From: Siderastrea radians
Lineage: Eukaryota > Cnidaria > Anthozoa > Scleractinia > Rhizangiidae
Direction of reading: 5' to 3'
NCBI GenBank assembly: GCA_964017195.1
Contig: OZ024892.1
Coordinates: forward strand, 9,269,366-9,333,365
DNA length: 64,000 bases
How positions within the stretch are numbered: the first letter of the stretch is position 1; each line of letters opens with the position of its first letter. The notes beneath the pieces were generated by a model. That model worked only from the letters and a program-made list of their open reading frames with translations, ran no database searches and had not been told where the DNA came from. Below, piece by piece: positions 1 to 14,200 of this stretch. The translations under genes and the position numbers were made by a program.

Positions 1-180
1 GACATCTTCGGAGACCTTCGTTTCGTCTTAAAATATTCCAGCTTGAGAAAATGCCGTATCTTCGGAAATCCTCTGGTCATCATCGGAAATCTTCAGCTCA
101 TTTTCGGAAGACTTTGGGTTGCCTAAGAACCCATCTTGAGAAAACGCCGGAAGCCTTCGGAAGATTTCGTGCCATCTAAA
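1..180. repeat. Imperfect tandem repeat, period about 92 bp
   Basis: The phrase CTTGAGAAAAYGCCG occurs near 42 and near 134, and TTCGGAAR motifs recur throughout. About two copies are visible and the array probably continues left of the window. It lies in the intron after exon 11 of the hydantoinase-DUF917 gene. Confidence 0.4.
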
Positions 181-326
181 AATAACCCAACTTACTCCAT
201 GTGGAAGTTACACTTTCCGGCTAATAGTTCCTCTCTATTATAAGATAAATCACACATTTGCAAGGCATGTATTTGACTTCAAAATCTTTCGGTATGCGTG
301 ACCATAATAGACAAAATCTGCCAAAC

Positions 327-3300
327 CTTTCCAGCAACCAGAAGTCTCCCGTTCTCGTGTTGAAGGATGCTATCCACGGGAGACGCTTTGTTGTGTCTTG
401 CACGAAGTACAGTGTTACCAAGGCGCCAGGTTCGGCTCAGGGTATATAACGCACATTTGTCTTTGACATCTTTCCAGTCAAAAATGAAGGACAAGCCAGC
501 CATACACCTAATACGATAAAGGAAACAATTACTACTAATTTCAAGAAAATAGCGTTTGGAGCAAGTTAAAGACGGAGCCAAGTTCGTAGAATGGGCAGGG
601 TTGAAATCCCGGTAGCCAGGGTTTTAAGGTCCGGTTGACTGTGATTAACGCCTTGAATACTTTTCACTTAGCCAAAATTTTCGGTTTAAAATTCCGGAAA
701 CTTTCCTTGTCAAATGGAAAGGGTTTTTCGATCCAGACGAAGAGCCTCGTTCTCGGTTCAGGACTTGCAATCTCATTGGTAAATAAAAAAAAAACATTCA
801 TGGCGCAAGAAGCCAACTAAATCGGGATGTTGCAGTGCCAGTTCTTTCTGATATTGTGGACGGTTTCGACCAGGAACTCTAAACTTTTTCGAGCAGCGGA
901 AATGATTTTGGTGATGTTTCAATAGCAGCTACTTGTTCTTTTGCTAGAAGAAAATTAAATAGAATCCAACACTATTTTAAGTCTACAGTGTGTAGTTATT
1001 ATGGAAACGACATTGCAGCTTGAGAAGTAGAAATGGAAATTTTGTACAAATGGAACGGTAATTTCCGTTTTAATCTGACGGAATAAAAAGGGGGGTACGT
1101 CGAAGGTCGTCCGTTTGTTCCGAAAAACTTCCAGTGAATCCGCGCGTTCCATTTGCATTTTAACCGGTTGAACCGAAAATTTTGGCTCAATTAGAAAGCG
1201 CCCCTTGTCTAGGTGCAGATATAATCGCGTCATTGGCCTTATCTATAACTGGTCACCGCAACAGAATGTACCGGAATCAACCGGGAATGGTACCGCGATG
1301 GACGGCCCGTTTTCAGCGTTCCCCGCGCGCTTTAATTTTCCCTTTTCCCTCTTCCGCGCGTTTCTACCCAGCGCGACTGTACCCCCGCGCGACTGTACCC
1401 CCCCGCGCTTTAATTTTAGCCTTTTCCCTCTTGCGCTTGTTCCTACCCAGGGCGACTGTACCCCCGCGCGACTGTACCCCAGCGCGCTTTAATTTTAGCC
1501 TTTTCCCTCTTCCGCTTGTTCCTACCCAGCGCAACTGTACCCCCGCGCGACTGTACCCCAGCGCGCTTTAATTTTCGCCTTTTCCCTCTTCCACTTGTTC
1601 CTACCCAGCGCGACTGTACCCCAGCGCGCTTTAATTTTAGCCTTTTCCCTCTTCCGCTTGTTCCTACCCAGCGCAACTGTACCCCCGCGCGACTGTACCC
1701 CAGCGCGCTTTAATTTTCGCCTTTTCCCTCTTCCACTTGTTCCTACCCAGCGCGACTGTACCCCAGCGCGCTTTAATTTTAGCCTTTTCCCTCTTCCGCT
1801 TGTTCCTACCCAGCGCAACTGTACCCCCGCGCGACTGTACCCCAGCGCGCTTTAATTTTCGCCTTTTCCCTCTTCCGCTTGTTTCTACCCAGCGCGACTG
1901 TAGGAGGCCTCTACGGAGAAGAGAGACGGATGAATAAAATGTCAATACGGACCCCATTTCCAGTGTCTTCACTCTGAGGAAATTCTCCAAGTGCTTAGCT
2001 GTGTCAGCAAAGGTGACGGCAGCTACTTCTCCTTTCTCATTCCCGACGGCCGCAGGGTATGGCGGGCAACCATAAACAAAGGGCAGAAACATTTGCAGCT
2101 CAGGAAAGGCTCGCCCCATGCCGTCCGCATCAACAACTGGCATATTGAGCTCAGCACCAACTGTTAGAGGTTCAACGGAGTTGGCGCCGCCTATCTCAGC
2201 ACACACTAAAGCGACAAGCTTCTGTGCAGATTGAGGCTGTAGGAACACAAAACAGAAAGAATTTTACTACACCATACAAATTACGAAACGGCCAAATGAC
2301 GGGCATTTATTTAAGGCTCAACGCAGTTAGCGCCGCCTTACTCAACACTCACCATGCGAAAAAAATAAAAGAACCGTTTGGGCTGATTGAGGATGTAGAA
2401 AAACATCGACAAAAGAAACTTTTCACTTGAACCAAATTGGTAGGCAGGTATGTGTTAATTAAAGGTTTAATAGAATTAGTGCCACCGATCTCAGCAGCCA
2501 CTAAGGCCACTAATCTTGTAATACAGCTTGTTAGGGTGTGTTCAATTGACCGCATTACAGAATACGAATACACAAGAATGATTTTAGACTGGGACCACCA
2601 GAATGCCAAACATATCTCCCAGAACAATTGAAAATTAATCCCCGAAGCGGAGGGGACTTGAAGGGAGGTAAAATCCATCGCTGGTCACTGACATTGAGGG
2701 AAATAGTTGTTTTGGTAGACACAAAACCAGTGTGATTGGCAGCCTCGAATATAGCTAGTTTTCCTTCTGTCAGCATACACAGAAAGGGGGGTTTTTCGTG
2801 ACACCTTGTCCAGAGGTGAATAGTATATGTTAGTATATACCAAACCAAATTTAATACCAAACCAGAGGATAGTGTTTTTCGCGAGCTCTGATTGGCTACT
2901 CATTATTCACCTCCACTTCGGTGAATAATTGTTAATTATTCTGAGTTTGAGTACCCAATCAGAGCGCACTTAAAACATTATCCACTGCTTTAGTACGTGC
3001 TACGTTCATTTATTTTTATCCCCGAATACGACAAATCGAACAAACCTTAAAAACCAGTGACTGCGCTTTTATCAACACCTGCGACCTCCTTTAACATATC
3101 CCCACTAAAAAGCACTTGATACTGATGATTATGACCTCTCTGTACGAATTGTGCACGCTTTTAACTCAATTTTTATTCTCCTTGACGCCTTCGACTCTAT
3201 AATCCCACACCCACAGAAACGTAATTTCAAATTATTATGTATACGTAAAGTGCATTCGCTTTTTTTTATCCACACTGTTAACAATCGGCACCTGAGCTTT

Positions 3301-4850
3301 CATCAAGTCCCGTATGTTGTCGGCCTCCCTAATCCCATCCCCAGCTTCTCTCTCCTCGACTTGATCGCGGTTGAATGCAATCGTTGCAGCAGCCTGTAGG
3401 GCTGAAATGGACTCCCGACCGCTGAACAGTCTCTCAATAATGATCACTGGCGCACCCATATAACATGCTGCTGCCACGGTCCCTGTCAGCTCTGGAGTTG
3501 ATCCTAATCTGCAAGATAGAGCGGGTTTAAATTGAGTGGCGGGGGCAATTCACCTTCGAATTGGATTCGTGTTAGAGAGGTTTTGGATTGATTGTCAAAG
3601 TAACTCGCGTTTTGCTTTGGTTTTGCCTTACTACGCTTCGTGATTGGTTCAAAAATCTCACGCCACCTTCTCAACCAATCAGATGCAAAAGCAAAACCTT
3701 TGGCGACTTGCTCCCACGCATTTTCCCGCGCTTGACGCTTGCTGCATGTATTTGCTTCCAGTTCTGATTGGCTCCGTTGTGTTGTTTGTGCCTTTTGCTA
3801 TTGGTTAGAGTAATTACTTTGGTTTTGGTTTTACGACACTCGACTGAAAACCGCTCTACTACGCTCTGTAATTGGCTAAAAGTTCTCCCAGCTTCCCAAC
3901 CAATCAGAAAACTAAAACCAACCGTGAGTTGCCTGCACACGTTTTTCCGCGCTTAATTCCATCTGCACGCACTTCTTCGAGTTCTGATTGGTTCATTGGG
4001 TTTTTTGCGTCTGTTAGAGCGGTTTTCAATTGAATGTCTAAAGTAATGAATGGTTGAAAAATCTCGCGCCACTTTCTCGACCAATAAGAAGTAAAACTTA
4101 AACCAATCGCGACTTGCTCGCACGCGTTTTTCCGTGCTTGGCGCGTTTACATGTAATTGCTTCAAGTTCTGATTGGTTCATTGGGTAATTTGTGTTTGTT
4201 GTGGTTGGCTGGGGCAATAACTTTGGTTTTGGTTTTACGGTACTCAACTGAAAAACATACTAAGTCACAAGAAAGTTTTAGTTTTACAATTAGAAAACTG
4301 GTAACGCGTGACGAGCTCCGGTCGTCCTTAACTCTTTTTTATGAGCCTGAAAACTGATTGATCGACATCGTAGTAGTAAATTGTGTAATCTAACCATCAA
4401 AAAAGACATGCAGCCCTCTAAGGCAATCGTCTTCACCGACACTGCCAGTAGGGACTTCAGTAGCAACTACAACAACGACAGCAAAAACGCCACGCAAAAA
4501 TGTATTCACGTCTTTCACCTACTCCGTGATTAGTACAAATTTTTCAATTTGTATTATGTGGCCCAGTTATTTAGGAAATGAATACACACGGCGAAACTAA
4601 GTACGTTAGCCAAGAGAAAGAAAAGTCGGCACTATCGCGTGTTCAGGTTATCTGTAAAAAATTAAGACTGGTCATTTTACGATGTAGTTGTGTAGAGAAC
4701 GGCGAAGAAATGTAACAGAACGTATAAAGAAACAGAATGTATCGTCGTCGTCGTCGTCGTCGTCATCATCATCATCATCATCACCATCGTCATTATCATC
4801 ATCATCATCATCATCATCATTATCATTATCATCATCATTATCATCATCAC

Positions 4851-4910
<60 letters not shown>

Positions 4911-5255
4911 CATCATCATCATTATCATCATCATCACCTTCCCTATTTTTATCACAGCTGACTCACCTAGCAGGATGAACAACACGGATTTTCTTGCCCG
5001 CCTTGATTAGCTCCAGGGCTTTCAATCTCCCAAGGTAGGGGCTTCCCCCTCCCCCACACCCCATGATCCCGGCCCCGATGGCGATACATTCGATATCAAA
5101 CTCGTTCAGAATCCAGTCCCCAGAAGCCGGATCTATGTAAGGATCTCTGAACACGATAGTCTCTTCGTCTTCTGCGTTAACTTGTTCTATAGGAGCAGGG
5201 GCTTGCTCGTTTGAAGCTGAGTGCTCAGCTGGTTGATTTCCACTTGATTCCATCC
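327..5255 (-). CDS. Hydantoinase-DUF917 gene, exons 8-11 (DUF917 / S-Me-THD domain, C-terminus off the window)
   Basis: Exon 8 (5255-4967) starts with an acidic, Ser/Gln-rich linker of about 40 residues, then DIECIAIGAGIMGCGGGGSP, the DUF917 start. Exon 9 (3508-3292): LGSTPELTGTVAAACYMGAP and an Ala-rich helix. Exon 10 (2221-1953): CAEIGGANSVEP and VDADGMGRAFPELQM. Exon 11 (507-327): KDVKDKCALYTLSRTWRLG and HENGRLLVAGK, which fits the start of the family's C-terminal subdomain. The exon 10 to 11 join (EMG|CMAGL) uses donor GG|GTCCGT at 1953. No continuation of the C-terminal subdomain was found in bases 1-326, so the final exon(s) should lie left of the window. Confidence 0.75.
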
Positions 5256-8200
5256 CTGTAACAAAAGTCTGATTAGAGAACAACGATATTACAGTTAAAG
5301 CACCCACAGCACTGTTTGAACAGGGGAGGGGAGGGGAGGGGGTCATCACTGGGTTTTAAGGAGCAGTATTAGGCCCATTTTCCTATTTACATTTTGGTAA
5401 AAAATATCCATACCATGAAGCGACTAACGGCATCATTACTCTCCCCTGGATAGGATGTTAGTCCATTGCAGGGTCCCCCCCCCCAATCTTTTCTCTTAGC
5501 ATTCCCTAGCAGTTAGCCAGTACCCATTTATACACCTGGGTAGAGAGAGAGAACGTGGAGTAACTAAAGTTTCTTTTCTAAGTACCTTGCTCAACTGATT
5601 GCTTCCAGATAACTAACTCGACGATACTAGGTGAATCATCGAAGGAAGAACAAGCTACAATCTGTTTTTACCAAACTTTTACCGACCTTTTCGCAAGTTA
5701 GAATCCATTTCTCTCCTGGACAGTAGAATAGCCATTTTTGACAAAACGTGGCCATTTCTTTTGGCTTTTGTTGATGCAAATATGCTTTTTGACTTTTCAA
5801 AACATTACTAAAATAGCCGGCAGACCCCCGTTAAATTCTCATGTTGTTCTCGTACTCAATTTCATGCTCGTGTTCCAAACTAAAGGTCTCTAATCAGTAG
5901 TGGCATTGTGTGTTATAGAAAATATCCAGACCCCCCCCCCCCCACCCAATGGATGGTTGCTTAGTTTGAATCCCAGCCCCTCCGGAAATTTCCGGTTTAC
6001 ATGTAGCTTCATACTTTCCTTTAATATCCTTTCCTTATCCTTTCCTTAATATACTTTCCTTTGATAAATTTTGGCCTTTCAGACCCCCAACCCGTCATAA
6101 TTTCCGATGACCATCCGAGGGTGGGAATGGATATTTTCTGAAACCGCACATTACACCCTTCTCTGTACCTAGCTCTGATGATTCCTGTGGGCTTTTCGCC
6201 TTTGACTCTGCTAAGTCGCCAACAACTCTCAGATAATAACGCACAGCATTGCCAGGCAGATACGCAAGAGGCACTTCCATGACGTCAATGACTTCTAAGG
6301 TTTGTTCATCAGCCCCAGCCTCCACAGCTCTTCTACGCGCCTCATTCTCGGCATACTCACGTGCCTTTTCACGGGTTGTGTTGTCCATGGGAATTACCTG
6401 GTCAAATGTTCCACTGACTTTGCTTAAAGCAGCACCGACGGCATTTGCAACCTACACAAATGTAATGTCATTATTCAACCCTTCAATTCAGAATTTGAAG
6501 ACCAGATTAACTTGAGCCCATTTGCAGCATTTCGTTCACTTTCTCGCGTAAGAGACGCTTGAACAGCTACCTTATTACATGAAGGTTTTGCGACAATTAA
6601 ATTTCGCAGATTTCGCAATTTTTTTAGACACAAAGTTCAAATGTCGCGAAATTTTGCTGAAGCAAATATTAAGTGCCTCTTCTTATGCTATTAATTTCAA
6701 GTTCTACTGCATAGTTAATAAATGCTACCTGATAATGTCTAGGACAGAGGACATCTGAGGCTCCTTTCAAAATCTTTGATTTTTCAGGTTTCACGTCCAC
6801 CAGAATACTACCTCCCCCAACAAGGATAACTGGCTGGTCCTCACCACTGACCTATTACAAAGAGAGATAGTCAACATCAAAATTCTCCCTAGATGGCAAC
6901 AAACGTTTCTTGTCATTTTTCTTTGGAGAAACTGGAGCTCAGTCAGAACACGAGTGCTGGACTGAGCAGGTCATGGCACACCACTCCAATCCTCGAAATT
7001 AAATTTTTTTTCCCAGAAGCAATTCTGCTTCTAGGTCCAAAATTTTGGGAGTAAATTTGGTCTAACAAGGAGCAAAAAATGTATTTCTTATGAAAATGGT
7101 CCTAAGCTGAAAGTAACTGCCAAAAGATGAAGGAGCAAAGTTGCGCCTAAGTTACTTTTTCAGGAGCAAATGTCCTCGAACTAGTCGCAAATTGCACATT
7201 TGGGACCGTAAATTTGGAGCCTTGCACCACTCTTCGTGACTGAGGGACATTCTATAGAGACTCCCAACAAACAGACAATCTAATTCTCAAATTGGTGTTG
7301 AATTCAGATTCTTTGTGGGGGAGCGGGGACATTCAGATTAATAATATTAACTCTTGTCTATGAGAGAAAGTCAAGTCACAATCATGCCACAGGTAGCCCA
7401 TCCAGCTGGACACAGGCCGCCCATACATTCAGAGTCTAACCTGGTTTATGTAACCCGAAAAAAAACTAGGAATATCCTGACTCCACCTTAGACAGGATGC
7501 TAGTGCACCCTAAGGTTTCCACAACAGTTTATTGAGTTTTCCTAACAATTCACCAGTGCCCATTACAGTGCTGCCATTGCCACTCACACCAAATTTTTAG
7601 TTTAGCTTTTGACAAATTTTGACAACTTTTTGAAGGCTTTAATGTATTAATGACCAATTTTATCAAAGAGCTATTAGAGTAGGAGTTGCTAATGCTAATG
7701 TAAAACTTGACAACTCCACCTCTACTCTTTTTCATTTCAAATAACCAGGCAGCTGATCACAGAACCCAAGAAAAATTGTCCAAAAGATGTCAAAAAAGTG
7801 ATCAACATTTTTTCTTTAAGGAAAACCTGGTAGCTACAAATGTAACCTTTCACAAGAAAATTATGGAAAGACAATTAAACTCTAGTAAGTTTTTAAATGG
7901 CAGGTTTGCCCTAAATATTTTAGGACCTTACTAAATACCTTGACTCGATCTACTGCAGTTTCAATCTTCCTTTTTATCTCTTCCAGTGCTCCAATCCGAA
8001 CTTCTTCTGCAACATGTTTCACCTTTTCCTTGTCTCCAACGTCGTCACATAATCCAGAAGCCACTGCTATATCAGTAGATGTCAAAGTGCTCCCACCGAA
8101 CACCAGGGCTTCAGTTGTCAACTTGTATCCAACACTGGATGGACCAACTGTTATTCCACCCTGCACCATTTCAAATTACATAAAAAAGAACCTTGTGAAT

Positions 8201-11200
8201 GATATTAAGTAAAGAAGGATGGTAAATTTTCAGCTCAGTGAAGAAGTAAGAAAGACGTAATATTTAATATCTAATGAGTGTGGGACCAAAAAAACAACCT
8301 GAGTCCCAACGGGAAGCAAATCCATGCATGACCTTCCACATGACCTCTCTGTGGAAAGCCATGGGTTTGATTCCTTTCAGGAAGTGGGATTTTTTTCTGG
8401 GCTCAACACTAACAGTGGTCTGCTGGCCATTGGCCTCTAGAAATAACACTTTGGCCAGCAGAAATTTGGAACAACTGGCCATTTTGGCCTGGAGAAAATT
8501 ACCAAAAAAATTATCTGACTAATTTTAAATTATTTGTGTACCTTACTAAGTGAACTTCAAAATATTAATTTCTAATAGGCTTATAAAACGAAAAACATTT
8601 TCCAAGTTATGGTGCTACATTTTAAATGCAACCACAAAATCGTATCTCCACCATGTTGACTGGGTTGGTCCTGAAGTCATGTTGGCCAGTCTCTTTCATA
8701 ACTGTTTAGAAGTTATACTTATTACAAACTATTTATTAGAAAAGTTTGTCATTAAGATTGAGTAGCTCCTACATGTGGCCAGTAAAACTTACAGTTTGGA
8801 AACCAACAGCACTTCCATGTGTTATTGCAAAATATTTACAACTAGTACATCAATGCCCTATTGATCCAAAAAAACTACTGTATGCTAAGGTTATCTCCCC
8901 ACAACCGACCTTTGGATCTCCAAATTAGAGCAGCAACAATCCAAGACTGCACTCATGCTAACCATATGACACCGACTCCGGGACTCGAACCCGGGCCACA
9001 TTTATTTATTTATCTGCCTATTTATCTGGAGATGTTCTTGTGAAAGCATACACGTTCTAAAGCACACCAACACATGAAACAATTGCAATGGAAGCCCAAC
9101 ATAACAAAGTGCCAAGGGACTGGAAAAATAAATTTGTCATGACATGAAGGAATTCAGTGTGACTCAGTCTGTCATAACAAGCGACCAAAAATAAGATGTG
9201 AGTGTCATAGATACTAACATGTGACTGATATTGTGACTTTTATACTAACATGAGACTGTTGTACTATTGATCCACCTCCAAGTCCAATGCTCAGTACATC
9301 AGGCATTCTGAAGTTGGTGTTTACACCGCCAATCTGCATTCATCAGGGTAAGAACGATAAAGGTTATGTTAACATAATTTTAAAATCCACAGGGACTAAA
9401 ATTTTTTTCACTTTGACTCTGACCATGGTGTTGAAACATCCGGGTTACTGTCAACAAAAAAGCTGCTTTTCAGGGCTAAACTCACCTAGCATATACTTAG
9501 GAATCATTGTGCGAATCAAAAGTTCACACATTAAAAGTTTTATTCAACTTTAATGTCAATTTTCATAGCTACTCATCAAATGAGAGCTCAGACCACAAGA
9601 AATGTAAACTGAATAATTTATGACAGAGCCGTTTTTTTTTTAAACTAAAGTGCATCTCAGTATTTTTGATTTGGACAGTAGCAAATTAAAGATAAAATTA
9701 TGAAGAGAATGAATAAGATGAAATAAGAATGACTTCAGCTGGTGGAAATGTTCCCAGCAAATCACACCAATGAAAATTTACTTTCTGCAAACTTTGCAGC
9801 AGCTTGTGATTAAATTGCCAAACAGTCAAGTGCAATTACACAGACCAAAAATAATTATATCTTCAGCTGTTGAATGCATACTAACGTAATATCAGTTAAG
9901 GGAAAGTACTTAATATCCAGTTTCCCACCTTCACTCTGGTAGATGCTTGCCTTGGAAATCCATCTTTAAGAACCCCAACATCTGTGGTCGTTCCTCCGAT
10001 GTCGATAACAATTGCATCCTGAACTCCTGAAAGGAATGCTGCTCCTCGCATGGAATTTGTTGGACCAGATGCAAATGTGAAAACTGGTAGATGTCTTGTT
10101 CGCTTAGCACTTTGGAAAACAAAAATTAGTCATTATACAAATTCTGACAAAAGACTTGCAATGCACTGCAGAAAAGATTTAATTCATTTAACACTTAGGA
10201 CACAGAATGCCATGTGTTAAATAATGCCCCAAGGGTTTTTGGAATTTTAGTTTTTACACTGGATAGGGTGACTAGACCTATGTCCAAACCCCGGGGTTTG
10301 TATTCAAAATTTTTGGGCAGGGGTGTGCTGATGGGACTCTGAAGCCTTAATATCTTATATCAGACCATGTTCAGCAGAATTTTGTACTCCATTCTAGACT
10401 ATAGACACCTAATTAAATCCTTACCCTATCCCAGACTTACCTGGTGTCAACTCCTACCATTGATCAGTGTTGTGATAAATGATGCCCTATTCAAGACCAA
10501 AACTACCTGATTTCTACACCCTATTCCAGAGGAAAATGAAAACTGCTTGAAAACCATACAATTCACTGTGGCACACACCCATTAAGGTTATATAAGGGAG
10601 TACACCCCCCTGGATTCCAACCCAAAGCTGGAGGACCAGGGACTGTCTTAATCTTTTGAAAAGAAACAAGGTCTCTGTCTAATCCCCCTCAACCAATCCA
10701 GCAAGATTTAAACTAAAATGAGCGTCAAAAGTGTTGAGACATTCCAATCTTTTTGGCATACCTAGCTTTAAAATCCCCCTTCCCCACTAGAATATACCCC
10801 CTACCCCCAAACAATGTTGAATTTGCTAGGTGGCAACCAGCATTTATCCCGGTACAACACTGGACAGGGGGAGGGGGGATTTGTGTTTGGAAATCTTCTT
10901 TGAACAGCAAAAAGTGAAACTGAGTACACTGCCATTCCATTTTAGAAAATGTCTCAACTACTTATTAAATTTGTCACTCATTGTAGCTATTAAGGACCAA
11001 AGCCACAGCTGGCATAGCTCTCATGCAACCAACAATAGAGTCAAACTCCAACTCCAGGGCTGTGTGACACGCCCATGTAAGTGACAATGGGACATCACTA
11101 CTCCCCCAGATGGGATGCTAGTCTATCAAAGGGGTTTAAGACGGAATCCATTAAAAACTTGAGTAATTTTAATTTTCAGTGGACAAAAAGCTTAATTCAA

Positions 11201-14200
11201 AGCATATTGCATTCTTTTTTACATTTTTTGAGAGCTATGGATGTAATTTGTTATCTGTAATAACCCCAAAGACGATTTCTTATGGGAGCCCGAGAAAATA
11301 AATTTCAAATTTCACAAAATGAAATCTTACGCATAAAAATTTACCTATTTTACCTGTGTTTACACAATTCCTGTGAAATTTTAATTTTAATTTCACGGGC
11401 TCCCATAAGAAATTGTCTTTGGTGTTATTACAGATAACTTACTATGTCTATAGCTCTTAAAAAGTGTAAAAAAGAATGCGCTGTAGAATCAGACACTATG
11501 TACAACTTATGTAAATGCTATGTCATGGTACTATGCAAAGGGTATGTCATAAGTATTTAAAAACTATGCTCAGTGCCATACAATGGTATTATTTAAACTC
11601 TGTGTAATTTATATGCCCCTTCTATTTTTTTGATAAGAAATGCTATGTTTTTGCTAGTCAAATGGAACCTTTACATAGTCTATTTCAAAACTATGTACAC
11701 GTAGTTGCAAAGAGATCAATGTCAAAGAAATGACATAGCTTTTAAAAGGTATCTGCATATGTTTGAAATAGTTTTAACATAGCTTTTAGATAAAGCTTTG
11801 CAAAGCCAAAATGCAGCTTGGCAGTGATTGGATAGCATTGACATAGTGATAACATACAATGTAAATAGCCTTTAAATAGGAATGAGATAGATAATCAATA
11901 GCTTTCAAATAGAGAAAGCATGTGACAAAAATAGTTTTTAAATAGGGTTTAGACAGATTTTACATAGCATTGGAATAGAAAAAATATATGGTATAAATAG
12001 CATTTAAATAGCTTTGAAATATTGATAGTATATCCCATTGCATAGAATTCACATAGCAGAAACATGGTGTTGACTGATCCATCCAAACAGAATTAACCAG
12101 TTTACTTATCAAAACAAGAACACCAGATTACTTTAAAATGTTTTTAATAATAAACTTTTCCTCTTACAGTGCTCGATACTTGAAATAATCCATATATGAA
12201 GCAAAAAAAGTATAAAATACTAAGCAACAACACCTAATACAAAAATCAGCAGTACAAATTACAGTTACTGCAGGAACTTTCAATTTTCAGAGGTTGTCTC
12301 TTTGGCTTTCCTCTCTCCCTATAAAGAAAACAGTAATATATATTTTTAATATTGATGGGTTCATTTTCAATCTGTGATGTTAATATAACTCCGAGGGTAC
12401 TTTTTGCTATAAAATGAACAACACGTTCTTAACTACAAAACAAAAGAGCACTCAAAGACTAAAAATGTATTTTTTTCTTTGAGAAGCATCCAAGATAAGA
12501 TAATGAGAACATGGTTTTGACTTAATTTAGTTGCTCCCAGTTCCATCTTTCCTCCATTCATAATAATGTTAGTTTTGAAGTTGATCTCACTTCAAGTTCT
12601 TCTCTTCCTAGCACTACACCATTCTTTGTACTCCAAGAAATCAATACATGCATCTAAATAAGAGGAAGAGTCTGTCAAATCGAGGATCCTTTGGTTCAAA
12701 CGCACATGAAAACCTGTAGTTTCAAGTTTTTCTTCGGTTTGAAGTTTCAAAACAATCTTCAAATAAATCTTAAATAAGCTTAAAAGGGCAGTGTCACGGG
12801 GATTTTCCTCGCGTTTCGTCAAAACTTCGCTGAAATTGAGATTAAGGACGGTGGCCCGTAATAGGAAGGTATTTTTTCTCATTTGTCACCATGTGGGATT
12901 TGTTACTCGTGCCTAGGGCTGTTAAAATCCAAAAAGAAAATGGAGGGTCACCGTGCATTTTTCAGAGATAATTAGGCCCAAATATGGTAAAAAAGTGCTG
13001 ATTGAGCATTTTTTTTTAATTAGGAAAATTCTTTTTTAAAATAAAAGATAGCCATTATTTAACTTAAATAGGAGGTGAAGATGTCTAAACTAATAGGCGC
13101 TTTGTAATGAATAACAACAGATACAATTCTCAACATGCTGCAGAATTCCATATGCTAATTTCCCCTCCTTGGGGCCATTATTTGACCTAGTATATTGCAA
13201 CGTTTTGTAAAATAACTTTTGACAGGCGGTTTTTCATCTGAAAAAAATATTTTACAATACCTAACAGTTGTCCCGCTTTTGATTGATTACATAAAAACTA
13301 GGGGTAACCGTGCATTTTTAAAAGCTAACTTCACTCTTTCCTAACTCACGCACGACATGTTTTCCATCGGTGACGATTTTCTTGACGCTCTCCTCCCCGG
13401 TGGGGAGTAAAATGTAAATCGAAGTGATGCATGCTGGGAATCAAAACTGGCGGAGAGGACGCGTGGTGAAAGAACGGCAGCAAAGCAAAGATCCTCGTAA
13501 AACGTACGTCGATTGACTTTATCTCTGCTAACTGTATAGGGATTTTGCAATTACCTTATCAAAGAACATACTATAACGGGAGTGCCGTTAGGTGATTTCG
13601 TTGTTCAATGAATGTTGTGCAGCCGAGAATCTTGATTGTTGTGTACGTGCTTGGAAGTTGTACTGCAAATTGTCAGTGGGATCAGACCAAGCCTGTAATA
13701 TAAGTCTTATAGATAGGCTAGCCTAACAGTGGAGGAGCTCCCATGAATAAGCTGGTGTTCGTTTTTCAAAAACTCAAAACTCTTCGGGCCCAAAAATTTT
13801 GCGGGGCTATTTTCGGGCGCGGTGTTCTTTTAAAAGTGTTTGTACAGCGCCGCAAATTCTGGCAAGTTTTTCCCGCGAATTGCCCCACAATAATCCGAAC
13901 TCGAAAGTCACACTACTGTTATTATTATTTTTATTGAGCTTCAAACTGTCCGGATAAAATATTTTCTTCTTCTTGCGCCGTGTTTCTTGGTTTTTACAGT
14001 GTTTCAATATCCTGTCATTTAACTGTCAAGGCTTGTCAAATCATCTCAGACGTATTGGCTGTTCGCTTGAATGAACTGGAAACGTCGATTATCTACAGCA
14101 GCTAAATATAACTCACCCTAAACTAAACTGCTTATTGTTTTGGGTTTTCATCGTGTTCGGATCTTGACAAATAACGCGAAATGCCACTAAAATGGGATCA

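Noticed and set aside
1300..1905. Regularly spaced repeats resembling a CRISPR array
   Set aside because: Units are joined without unique spacers, the period alternates 79/63, and the context is an animal intron.
1182..1937. Several Arg/Pro/Leu-rich open frames on both strands
   Set aside because: They are produced by the 79/63-bp satellite; the same peptide appears in all frames because the period shifts phase.
2462..2530. Alternative (mutually exclusive) exon 10
   Set aside because: No acceptor gives the correct phase after exon 9, and the VDADGMGRAF half is missing.
2437..2631. Plus-strand frame over the duplicated exon fragment
   Set aside because: Antisense of the decayed exon 10 copy; the minus strand carries the conserved motif.
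4677..4985. Poly-Met, poly-Ser and poly-His reading frames
   Set aside because: All are translations of one CAT/TCA microsatellite in different frames and strands; no neighbouring coding signal.
8940..9000. Possible tRNA gene
   Set aside because: Only the T arm is present; no D arm, anticodon arm or matching acceptor strand at the right distance.
9931..10122. 63-codon minus-strand frame
   Set aside because: Wrong frame of hydantoinase exon 3; the correct frame carries DIGGTTTDVGVL.
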